Positions 54,913-64,000 of a stretch of 64,000 nt of DNA are shown one piece after another. This DNA is from Ampelocalamus luodianensis (taxonomy: Eukaryota > Streptophyta > Magnoliopsida > Poales > Poaceae). The position numbers and the translations under genes were made by a program. The notes beneath the pieces were generated by a model. That model worked only from the letters and a program-made list of their open reading frames with translations. It ran no database searches and had not been told where the DNA came from. The stretch lies in the NCBI GenBank assembly GCA_036346255.1, contig CM070618.1, forward strand, positions 74,906,428 to 74,970,427, in the 5' to 3' direction. How positions within the stretch are numbered: position 1 is the stretch's first letter; every line of letters starts with the position of its first letter.

Positions 54913-57379
54913 ATCTCTACTACTTAAAAATTCGGGTTGATAGTCGTCCGTCCTCCACTCCCACTCCCACTCCTCCCACACCTCCCCCCTGAAGTCTACA
55001 GGTGGACCACACCAAAAAAAAAACTATTTTTTCTTTGTTGTTCTTCCCCGAAACCTCCTCTACTGCGACCGCACAAAAATCAAACCACTACGCCTCCACC
55101 TCTCGCGCACCCCGCACTCCTCGTCGTCTCCCACTCTCCCTCTCGCGATCCTCCCTCCCTTGCTCTCGCCACCGCTTCACCGGCTGCTCACTCGCCACCA
55201 TCGAGCCACTGGACCCTTCCGACGCTCCCCCTAGAACCTCCCTTCTCTCTCCCATGTGCTAGAGCCAATGTCGCTCCCCTGCCCGCCATCGCGCTCCAAG
55301 CCATCCGTCCCCCACTGCAGCTCGCCCGATTCCTAGGCGCCGGATGCGGCGCTGTCGGCTTACTTTGGCACCGCCATCCGCCACCGCGCATGCCGACCAC
55401 ATCAGATGGGGGGTCATGGTGGATTCGTCTCCTCCTGTGGCCGTCGCTCCTGCTCCGTGCTGTCGGCTCTCTGGCATCACCGTCTGCCACCGCACCCTGC
55501 GACCACATTAGATTTGGGCGGGTTTGAGGTGGATTCGTTTCCTTCCGCAGCCACCACTCCAGCTCTGGTGAGATGGCAATGACTATCAAAGGTGAGTGTC
55601 ACTGCAGCCTCCTCGATGACGATACTTCTTCCTTCTTCTCTCTCTCACTCTGCTCCCCTCTTGGTTCTGCGTTGCGTTGCTCTCCTTCCCTCCTCTCGTG
55701 CAACAACGCTGCTTCTCCATCGTCGCACACACGGCTGCTGCTACTTCTCTTCAAGTTACAGTACACTTCATGATGGATTTGGCATCTCACTTTCTTTTAT
55801 CATTTTTAGGAGATGCACCACTGTTTTGCAGTAGTGGCATGCAATCGAATACTGCTAATGAAACAAAATGAGAAAGAATGGAATGTTGATAATGAGACAA
55901 AATGAGCAGGAATATAATTCTGCGCTTCTTACTTTGAACACTGAAATGTTGCGCACATGCTGCTTCTTGATGGTGTGGCCATCTTATACCAAGCCACAAA
56001 TGTTTTCCTTCTATTAATTATCATATATGTTATTTTTGAACTACTATCTAGGTAAATCTTCTTAGACGAGTTATTGTAATTGTGTTTTTTCATATCTGGT
56101 AGACTATCAGTTAAACTCCTCTCTGGATGACAGTATGTAATGACTATCAAATATAATTTATCGAGTCACTAATTCTTGCAGGCATTTATGAAGCTGGTAA
56201 AGAAAGTAATGAGATGTAAGACACAACAGAGTTGAACGGCATACCATCAACTAACAGGTTTGTGGTGGTTTTCCTTCAATGTCAGAAAAAAATTCCTTTC
56301 TAATGCATTCCATCTCGCTGACAGAACATGCATATTTTTTTTAGCTAGCATAAGAAGAAACTTCTGGATTATTCAACCATAACAGTAAGACAGATATTAG
56401 TGAGAAATACACCTATAAACCTACTTTTCTAGAAACATAAACCCACTGTTTCTTCCCTCAAATTCTAATTCATTGCTCCAACACATTTTGTTGGTCAGGT
56501 TTTGCTTTCCTCGTATTAGTAGTGGCTGTCAGGATGTGCTCGCACAGAGAAGAGCGTGCACCACTTCAAATTGAGCTCATAGAAGATTACTGCATAGCTG
56601 ATTGTGAAATTTGTAAGAACCTGCATAACTGATTGTGAAAAAAAATAGACCCTCCTTTGCACATTGTCGTGTTCAGGGTTTGACAGTTTAGTTATGAACT
56701 GAACCTTGTAAACATTTTAGTTTCTTCAACAAAACTTTGGCATCCTTTAGAATGATGGCATGTAACACATGGCTTTCAGAGAAACAATTTAATGATGTAA
56801 ATTTTATTCCACAATATCGTTCTATTTGCTGCAAAAATGTTTTTATGAACTCAAGACTGCAAGGAAACATTTGGTGCGAGTTGGAATTTTTATCAATAGC
56901 GTTTCATTTTTGAATTAACAAGAGAAGGGTTTCTGTACATCCACTGCTTATGCAAGCTACAATAATAGTGATCTATTTCAGTGTTTATAAAGGTGACTCC
57001 TAATGAATGAATAAGCACACAAGCATACATGTCCTCGACCCCATAAAATAATTTGCGTTTTCTAGATCCTATAGCCCCCCCCCCCAAAAAAAAATGATAT
57101 GATCGTGGTACGGTTTAGGATCATGTTTGATGATATCATATCACTCTTTTTTAAGACTCCGTTGCAACGTACGGGTATCGTCAGTAGTCACCTCAAAACA
57201 TTGACCTCGAGCACTCCAACACCAGCTATGCACGAGTAACCACGCTCAGCTATTGCTTTGCCAAAGATCACAGTTCACAATAAAGTATACTCTAGTTCAT
57301 AGCTGCCGAGTAACAATTGCGTGGTATGATATTGTATCACCTTTTTTTAAGACCCCGTTGCAACACACAGCCCTTTACT
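54913..57379 (+). mobile_element. Non-autonomous Helitron with duplicated 3' end
   Basis: The 5' end TCTCTACTACTTAAAAATTC at about 54913 follows an A, as Helitrons insert between A and T. The 3' end is a CCGTTGCAACG-type hairpin followed by CTAG and T: the copy at about 57352-57379 reads CCCCGTTGCAACACA...TTTACTAG|T, and an earlier diverged copy lies at about 57160-57190 (CCGTTGCAACGTACGGGTAT). No Rep-helicase is present. The GC-rich 5' third may hold captured gene pieces, not recognised. Unlike cut-and-paste elements it has no inverted ends or target duplication. Confidence 0.6.
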
Positions 57380-57505
57380 AGTCAGTAGTCACCTCAAAAC
57401 CTTGACCTCGAGCACTCCAACACCAGCTATGCACGAGTAACCATGCTCAGCTATTGCTTTGCCAAAGATCACAGTTCACAGTAAAGTATACCCCAGTTCA
57501 TATCG
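57115..57505. repeat. Tandem ~190-bp duplication at the Helitron 3' end
   Basis: Two head-to-tail units (about 57115-57310 and 57311-57505), each with a CGTTGCAAC hairpin followed by GTCAGTAGTCACCTCAAAAC, CTTGACCTCGAGCACTCC-like and GCACGAGTAACCA. The units therefore contain both the Helitron end and what looks like flanking DNA. Confidence 0.7.
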
Positions 57506-58405
57506 GTTCTTCCGGTAAATGAACATGCCGACTGCTTTCCCTTTGCTGTTCTTGCTTCAACCAAGCAACAAATTAAAGGCCACTGCCTCCATTTTTGCCT
57601 GCCAATCCTCACGGTTTCGCAAAAACATGAACTCCAAAAGCTCATAGACCCCGGGTAACCATTTGACCATTATAGGCATTTCATAAGCAACAGTGCGCCC
57701 ACAGTATGTTTGAACCATCCACGCCTCCTCCTCCTCTTGCTCCCCTCTTTGCCGGGTCCTGTTGCTTTGGCCGAGAATAAGTGGGAGGGGATGGCTTTGT
57801 GGTCGTGAATGGCTTACAGGATATGCATTCACTGTGGCTTGCCTTGTGTTGCTAATGACCACTATGCCCTTGCCTTATCCCTTAGGTTCTCTTGTGATGC
57901 TATTTGGGCTAAGGACCTTTGGTCCATTGGTTACTAGATCACAATGCGAGGATTCTCCGTGTTGAGTAATTCAAGATAATGGGTGTCTGATTCTATTAAT
58001 GCCTGATGAGGAGACCCACGAAGTGAAGGTACCGATTGACTTCGGTGGTCCGACATCTTGACGATCAAGGAGCCGACCAACTCCGGTTGGTCCGGTATCT
58101 CGATGGTCAAGGGACCGACCACCGAGGTTACTTTGGGTAGTTCATCGCACTTTGGGAAATCGACGGCAATCTTCCCTTTCTCCCAACCCTTACTTTAATC
58201 AAACTTAGGCTTGCTTCTATCTAACAATGCGGTCACACAAATGATTCAATAGCATTGTCCAAACAAGTTTAATACATAGATTGCAGTAGCTAGCCATGCA
58301 ATTGCGTGGTTGTTTTTGTTATCTTTGTCCTACAGTCTGAGAAAAGATTCATGTTTTGGCTTTTGCCTTCCTCCCGCTGCGGTGACTGCCAGAGCTGGAG
58401 GGGTT
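57506..58405. other. Intergenic DNA
   Basis: No gene recognised. A minus-strand open frame (57557-57862) has no identifiable domain. TGATTGACTTCGGTGGTC-like phrases with GGTCCG and GACCGAC recur at 58025-58130, a small local repeat. Confidence 0.4.
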
Positions 58406-59449
58406 CTAAGCCCTCAGCTGGGGCTCCACATCCATGAAATCCACGGCCTGTGGAAGATCGTCGTAGTTCACCATCTGGCTCGCCGCCAAGGCAACGGCGT
58501 ACGCCGGCTGCAGCACCACGAAGTGTTCTATGTCAGGGTGCGTGCTCGCCAAGGCCAGCCTGCAGTTGAAGAGCTGGGATTGCAGGACGGAGCTAGAGCT
58601 GTGACCCTGGAGGAGCGCTACCTGTCGTTGTACATAATTCCGATCAGAAGAAAGAAAGCTGTGACAGGGGTCACACTGCTGACTTAGTGACTTATGTGTA
58701 TATTATGATCCTATAACATAAATTTGCTCTTCTTTTATGACCGGCAAAAGAACCTGAAAATTATGTGACCCGACTCCAGGGACACCCATGTAGCCTAGTG
58801 GTATAGCACAAGAGATTGTGGTGTTTGAGGTCATGTGTTCGAGGTCATGTGTTCGAGTCGTCACTCTCCTTACAATCAAACCAACTTCTCTTTATCAAAT
58901 CAAATAGCTGTACAAAAGTACCTGAAAATGTACTCTAATCGTACAGTAGTTTGTATTAGAGTGGAGACATATGTATAATCCATCGATTCAGCGAATAAGA
59001 ACGATCTGCTGATCAATATCATCACGAGCAAACTGAGAAGATTTAATTTATGTACGTTGCTGTCCCTGTTTTGAATATCGCGTGGTGTAATGACCTGGAG
59101 CTGGAGGGCACGGATCGTGCCGACGCTGTCATAGACGGGGTCGGCGATGAGCGCCTGCGCCTCGTAGCAGACCGTGCGCGCCGTGTCCTGGCGCAGCGGC
59201 GCAGGCACCCGCGACAGCAGCTTCGCCACGTTGCTGGCGCCGAACACCCTGTGCAAGGCCGCGAACTGCGCGGCGCTCCCTCCCGCCGCCGCCGAAGTGC
59301 GGCGCGAACACGCACCCCGGCACGCACCGCCGCCGCAGGAACTTGCGATCCCCGCACTACGCTTCCTCCACCTGCCCCGCCCCAGCTGGCCGCGTCGTCA
59401 CGGCACCGCCGCGCTTCCTGCAGGGTGGCTGCATCGCACCACGCATGCT
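58406..59449 (-). pseudogene. LBD: LOB-domain (LBD/AS2-like) transcription factor, inactivated
   Basis: Exon 1 (59095 to about 59360, with a possible ATG frame from about 59434) encodes KFLRRRCVPGCVFAPHF, the zinc-finger-like C block, then VFGASNVAKLLSRVPAPLRQ and TARTVCYEAQALIADPVYDS, the GAS block. Exon 2 (58406-58621) encodes VLQSQLFNCRLALAS and QMVNYDDLPQAVDFMDVEPQ and a TAG stop, a typical class I LBD C-terminus. Three lesions are seen: an in-frame TAG right before the first Cys of the C block, the second Cys replaced (CGDR instead of CGAC), and a one-base shift in the G-run after APHF that separates the C block from GAS. LBDs are nuclear DNA-binding regulators of lateral organ and root development. 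Sequencing error could explain the shift but hardly all three. Confidence 0.75.
58790..58900 (+). ncRNA. tRNA-derived SINE-like sequence with doubled B box
   Basis: Has an A box TAGCCTAGTGG (about 58809-58819, +) and B box GTGTTCGAGTC (about 58850-58862), the internal pol III promoter of tRNA-like SINEs. The phrase GAGGTCATGTGTTCGAG occurs twice in tandem, so the B box is duplicated. T-rich, A/T-poor-in-G tail follows. It lies 3' of the LBD pseudogene's first exon, in its intron, opposite strand. Confidence 0.5.
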
Positions 59450-60371
59450 ATACTTGTGCGTGTGCCGAGCGCGCGGTAACAGAGGCGGGCGAGGGGTTTA
59501 AAAAGGCGCGCGCGCCTGGTGGCTGGGCTGGCCTCCGGGCTCGCGGCCAGTGGCGCGGCCGCGCGGTTATTACTTCGTGAGCTAGCCACGCAAGATTTTA
59601 CGAGGGCCGTGCCGCGCGGGGTGCTGCTGCTCACGCGTTGCTACTTGCTGCGCGTGCGGATCCCACGGGGAGGGAAGAGAACGGTGTGTGTTAGCTTGGG
59701 AGTTGTTTACTTGGGGGAAGTGAAGCTTAAAACCATCGGAAGCTTAAGCTCTCTCAGATAGGTTGCAGTTTCTCGGATTTGTCGTAGAAGATGAAACACG
59801 CCTATCGATCATGATCACTACATCCCCAAGGTCCAAAACCGTGCTCGTCGCGCGCAACGACTGCATGTAACGCAAATGGCACACCCTATCAAGCTGATCT
59901 GAAGACAGCATGACGTATCGGAGACGGAGGCTCACGGCAGAACTGCGTGAGACTTAACTGATGCATTCGTGGTGTCCTACACAGGTGGGTGTTTTGTGTT
60001 TTAATAGATGCAGCAACTCGAGAGAGCTGACATAAGTAATGGTGGCATGAGTTGCACAGAAGAAACAAGAACTCTAGGAAAAGCGGAAACGGAAACAAAA
60101 GTCAAGGATTCGGCAACTGAAGCAGGAAATGCGTACCCAACTGCCAACACGAATTAGAAGCATTTGTCAGATAGACGGTATGAGACTACGCATCATGAAA
60201 TGAAGGCAGCCAGTACACTGGCCTGTTACGAAACAAAGTATCTTCTTAAGGCACCATGTCAATATATTGTGCAATAGAACTTCTGAAGCCAATATTTTTG
60301 TAATGACAGTACACAATCAAATTTGTCCGGAAGGGATCACAACTCACAAGTTCACAACCGATGGCATGAAC
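59450..60371. other. Intergenic DNA / SUVR3 3' flank
   Basis: GC-rich up to about 59640, probably the promoter and 5' UTR of the former LBD gene. The rest is ordinary intergenic sequence and the 3' UTR side of the SUVR3-like gene. Confidence 0.45.
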
Positions 60372-62415
60372 TCAAGTTTCTTCTGAAGGAAGTACACCAG
60401 TACAACACAAGCTTCCGCAAAAGCACGGCAAGCCCTTAGGCCTTAGCGTAGCATCCCCATAACTGAAGCTGAGCTCTTCTCCTTCCATTATATCTCTTGC
60501 AGCAAAAAAGCAGAGTCTTGGGAGCAATGAACCAGAGCTCCTTACTAAGACAGGCTGCAGGTTGCCTCCATCACATGAATGATTGATAAAGCGGGCCACA
60601 TTTCCCACTTTTGTCGCATCAATGTTAACTCTTAAGCATGCCTTCCCAGAAGGAAGATGCTCTCGTATAACAAGGAGTGCAGGAGAGAGCTTACCGACAG
60701 AGGCAAGTTCATCGTATAGCCTCTGCCGCCTCTGTGCTTCTTCTGTTGTCAAGAACTCACCTATAATACAAACATAGATATGATAGTCAAAGAAAGCTGT
60801 AATAACCAAGGCATCAATATCAACAGTCGTAAATGATAAGCCAATGCAAACTGAAACTGACAAAAAAAAAGTTATATGAAAATGGCAGAAGGAAATGTTC
60901 CAATCAGACATCATCTAATTCCTGCAGTCATTACATTATCTTTCCAATTAATAACTGGAAAATGATCCACTCAGTATGCCATTCAGAATATGAACTGATC
61001 TAGTCACCATGCTGCTGTCATAACAACCAAACATAAGCACACCTGCCAAACAAAACAACTTTCTGTGCAACCCTACAATCCAAAAAGGATTTCAAATTGT
61101 TTATAGTATAAAAATAGCATGTACTGCAAAGTTTAGTAAAAAAAGCAACTCTTTGATCCTAATGCAGCCTAATAAACCAATGAGAAATGTGAATATCTAC
61201 TAGCGTTCCAATGAAACCGGAGACTTGGGACTTTCTTAGTCTAAACCTCTTTCAGATATCAGTACATTATTACTATCTACTGATACCTATTTTCAACCAC
61301 ATTTTACATTCAAAATCCATTATTCTTTTCAAGGGCTCCTATCCTGCCTGATTGCAAATGCTTTTGACATGAATCCACAGGTATAGTAGCAACTAGCAAG
61401 TGCCTGCCCTCTTAGCAACTAATTATCAAGTCCATTCATTTCTTTGAATTTTGACATAATTCAATGCGAAGCAACACAAACATGACGACCTAAAACACAA
61501 GTAGAGAAGTACATTAGTAATATGCCATGTTGAGAACAAAGGCATGCCCAACCATCTACCAAATCCGTTCTTTTTTTTTTGTGTGTGTGGTGCATCGATT
61601 GTAAGGCATATCGAAAGGTGAACTATATCTGCATCGAAGCATCACCTTTTGGCAAAAGTGTAACAGAAATCACTGCGTTGTTTATTCTGGTGTAAGTTCA
61701 TAAATCGTAACAGCATCGCACATTTGGTCATCAGGCATTCATTCATCGATTGTTTCGATCAGGACCCATGAGACTAGAGAGGGACGTATTCTACTTTACC
61801 GGTGTACTCGGAGACGAACTGCCCGCGGCGAAGGGCCTCGTCGGCGTGCAGGCCCCACCCTTTCTTCAGGTGGCGCACGACGCGCAGCCGCGCCGCAACG
61901 CCGCGCTGGGTCCGCCTGTTCCCGCACGAGGGCCCGCACGCGCACCCGTCGCCGCACTCCCCGAGGTTCCCCATCCCCGCCCCCGAGGAGCCCACCGCCA
62001 TCTCGGCCTCCGCGTCAACGCACGCGCACCGCGCGCCGCCGCACTCCCCCAGCGCGCACGCGCAGCCGGCCGAGGGGAAGCCGTATATGTGAAGGCGGGG
62101 CCAGGTGGGGCCTGGCGGTCGGGCCCACGTGCAGCCCCACGGCTGGGCATGGGGGGAGGCAGGGGAGGGGGTGAGGGAGAAGGGGGTGTAGAGGAAGTAG
62201 GCGTAGGGCTTGGAGTCGACGGTGTTGTCGAAGGGGATGGGGAGGGGCTCCAGGCCGCGGGCCGCGTCGGCGGCGCGGCGGGTGGTGACGGCGGACGCTG
62301 CCGCGCGCAGGGCGCGGCAGGCGGAAGCCGCTGCGGCGAGGTCCTGCGGCGACAGCAACGGCAGGACCAGCTCCGCCAGCTCGCTGACGGCACCGGGCGC
62401 TGTTGGGTTTCTCAT
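60372..62415 (-). CDS. SUVR3: SUVR3-type histone-lysine N-methyltransferase
   Basis: Two exons (complement 61800-62415 and 60372-60760), junction G|GT in phase 1, donor GTAAAG, acceptor ATTATAG; 334 residues, against about 338 for Arabidopsis SUVR3. The N-terminal 40 residues (ELVLPLLSPQDLAAAASACR) resemble an F-box-like helix. Pre-SET cysteines follow (GCACALGECGGARCACVD, then GECGDGCACGPSCGNR). The SET domain starts with RLRVVRHLKKGWGLHADEAL in exon 1 and continues through RFINHSC (NHSC at 265-268) and EELSFSYG in exon 2. Post-SET FCGSLCC closes it. It transfers methyl groups to histone H3 lysine (SU(VAR)3-9 class, H3K9 by family) in the nucleus. Start: ATG 62415; an upstream in-frame ATG at about 62511 would add 32 residues without family support. 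All catalytic motifs are intact. Confidence 0.92.
60761..61799 (-). other. SUVR3 intron
   Basis: Single 1,039-bp AT-rich intron splitting the SET domain, with canonical GT-AG ends. No repeat or RNA gene recognised. Confidence 0.85.
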
Positions 62416-62922
62416 CCCGGTCAGGTGTAGATTGCGGGTCGTAACTCGCAAGGAAAATACTGCGTTATCGGGGTCGATGAGAACGCGATGGGATTTCGTA
62501 CGGCAACACATGTCCACAATTTCCCATTTTTTTTAGACCACAATTTCCCCATTACTACTCTTCAATTCTTATTATGAATGGTACTCTGTTAACTCTAGCA
62601 CGTTCATGATATGCACAGCTGCGCAGGCAAGAGTGAGGACATTGTTTTTCATTGACCATGAGAATCATCTTACTTTGCCCAGAAAGGCCAAGACTATATA
62701 CACGCAAATTTCAACAATCTTTGATATGGCAGCCAGTGACGTAACAAGATGTATGGGCTTATGCGTGCAAACTATGTTTGTCAAGAACAACCAAATGGAG
62801 CAATACGAGATTCCTTGTACGTAGCAACTAACAGGTTGGACGTTGGAGTCCCCAATGGTCGAGAACTCGTATTCAGCGCATTCTAGCTAGGGTATATCAC
62901 AGCGTAAAACATGGTATGGGCT
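62416..62922. other. SUVR3 upstream region
   Basis: Contains the SUVR3 5' UTR and promoter (minus strand) and the 3' flank of the TFIIF-beta exons. No separate gene recognised. Confidence 0.45.
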
Positions 62923-63313
62923 TTAAGTAGCATCAGTGTCCTCTGCAGACCTCTTGTATTCATGCGTTCCTTGATTTGGTCCTCGCTTGTTGTAGACGGA
63001 AAGATCATTCAGTATCTCCTTCAGGAATTGTTGCATTGAATCAAGTGCAGACAGTTGGTAAGTGATGAATCGGATATAAGAAAATGCAGTAACTGTGGTA
63101 GGGAACCAACTTTTTCTCAAGAAATGCTTCCCCTTGAGCAGAAATAGCAAAAGTCGAGAAAAATACCTCTGGTTGATCAATTTCTTGCATTACCTGCTTT
63201 AGTGACCAATTCGGCTGCCTCTCGAAAAGCCTGAATATGATATTTTCTAGTTCCCTAAGATCCCTTCGTGTTCTTTTCATGTCAGAAAGTTTTGCTGGTA
63301 TTGACTTCTTCTC
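62923..63313 (-). pseudogene. TFIIF beta subunit (RAP30-like), last two exons; probably inactivated
   Basis: Exon (63167-63313) starts after TTGCCAG and encodes MKRTRRDLRELENIIFRLFE and RQPNWSLKQVMQEIDQPE, the winged-helix C-terminal domain of TFIIF beta, then a GTATTT donor. The terminal exon (62923-63030) encodes QFLKEILNDLSVYNKRGPNQ, GTHEYKRSAEDTDAT and TAA. Two oddities: the terminal exon is preceded by TGCAA instead of the expected TGCAG, and no other AG in frame is available; and several residues (LKPE) usual between GTHE and YK are missing. TFIIF helps RNA polymerase II initiate. Upstream exons are not in the window: gypsy DNA starts about 110 bp away. Either a gene split by a nested element, or a 3' gene fragment. 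Confidence 0.7.
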
Positions 63314-63424
63314 CTGGCAAGAACAAAAATGACAAGCAACGAGAAGCTTTATTATCTACATGGTCATGAGACAATCTGATGAAAAATTAAAACGAAATAC
63401 CCATTCAAATAATATGTTGCTCGC

Positions 63425-64000
63425 GCATTTTTTTATGACATTGTTCGTCTCCATAGGATTCCCTATTCTATCATCAACGATCGTGATTCAGTCTTCACCA
63501 GCAATTTTTGGACCGGACTCTTTCGTCTTGCCAGTGTCAAACTTCATATGAGTTCCACCTTCCATCCGCAATCTGATGGGCAATCAGAAATGGTTAATCG
63601 CACCATTGCGATGTATCTGAGGTGTTTGTCTGGAGAACGTCCTAAATTGTGGCTTTCTTGGGCGGAGTTTTGTTACAATACTTCATATCACTTATCTCTC
63701 CATACCACGCCTTTTTGTGTCATCTATGGGCGTGATCCACCAACATTGTTGACTTACCAACCTGGCACTGCCAAAGTAGCGGCAGTTGACAGACAGTGGC
63801 GCGACCGTGATGAGTTTCTTATTGAAATTCGCGAACGTCTCCTTCAAGCCCAAAATTATATTAAGCAAAATTATGACAAACATCATCGCGCGGTTCAATT
63901 TGAGGTGGGTGAATGGGCCTGGCTTTGCCTTCACCACCGTACGGCTCTTTCCATCACCGATCAACAGCGTTCGAAGTTAGCTCCGCATTTTTATGGGCCT
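63425..64000 (+). CDS. Ty3/gypsy (Reina-type chromovirus) integrase fragment, open to window edge
   Basis: One uninterrupted frame from about 63425 to the right edge. It encodes VRLHRIPYSIINDRDSVFTS (second catalytic D), FHPQSDGQSEMVNRTIAMYL (catalytic E), LSWAEFCYNTSYHLSLHTTP and FEVGEWAWLCLHHRTALS (GPY/F module). No stops in about 190 codons suggests a young copy, but the N-terminal part of the integrase and the RT are not found upstream, so it is 5' truncated or rearranged. Opposite orientation to the TFIIF-beta exons. Confidence 0.8.

Noticed and set aside
62416..62517. Upstream in-frame extension of the SUVR3 start
   Set aside because: The added residues do not look like the family N-terminus, and ATG 62415 gives the usual length.

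Overview
This is a stretch of plant nuclear genome, almost certainly from a grass. It has GC-rich first exons, many small MITEs, short-LTR copia and chromovirus-type gypsy elements, a Helitron, and a dispersed gene set typical of cereals. An Oryza-like genome is plausible, but the species cannot be settled from sequence alone. All host genes recognised with confidence lie on the minus strand.

Layout. (1) 1-3340: the 5' end of a UBP12/UBP13-type ubiquitin-specific protease: start exon, acidic N-terminal exon and the beginning of the MATH domain, with a 2.9 kb exon-poor interval between. A Pack-MULE-like element with ~150 bp inverted ends (3576-4623) sits in its promoter. (2) 4624-20200: repeat-rich intergenic DNA with a 646 bp fold-back element, a second hairpin element, tandem duplications, a possible two-exon membrane-protein gene (10245-10760), a deleted minus-strand copia element (~11340-14469) and a solo-LTR-like repeat. 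(3) 20230-24867 (perhaps to ~26300): a decayed minus-strand Ty3/gypsy chromovirus. (4) 28257-48079: one double-stranded-RNA-binding protein gene of seven exons (541 codons, all phases consistent), spread over 20 kb. It has four dsRBDs. The second and third come from a tandem duplication of an exon together with its intron. Its introns hold two full-length copia elements of one family (30987-37141 and 40037-45309, both opposite to the gene), a Tourist-like MITE, a hAT-like MITE and a ~1.1 kb DNA element. (5) 48300-57500: AT-rich twin repeats, another Tourist-like MITE, microsatellites and a ~2.5 kb Helitron with a duplicated 3' end. (6) 58406-59450: an LBD (LOB-domain) pseudogene. (7) 60372-62415: an intact two-exon SUVR3-type histone H3 methyltransferase. 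(8) 62923-63313: the last two exons of TFIIF beta with a damaged splice acceptor, next to a gypsy integrase that is open to the window edge.

The host genes do not form a pathway, though three have chromatin or RNA-silencing connections (DRB, SUVR3, UBP12-like). The most unusual items are the four-dsRBD gene made by exon-plus-intron duplication, and a peculiar patchy loss of CAG/CTG trinucleotides inside the younger copia element, which looks like a base-calling artefact at CHG-methylated sites rather than ordinary decay.
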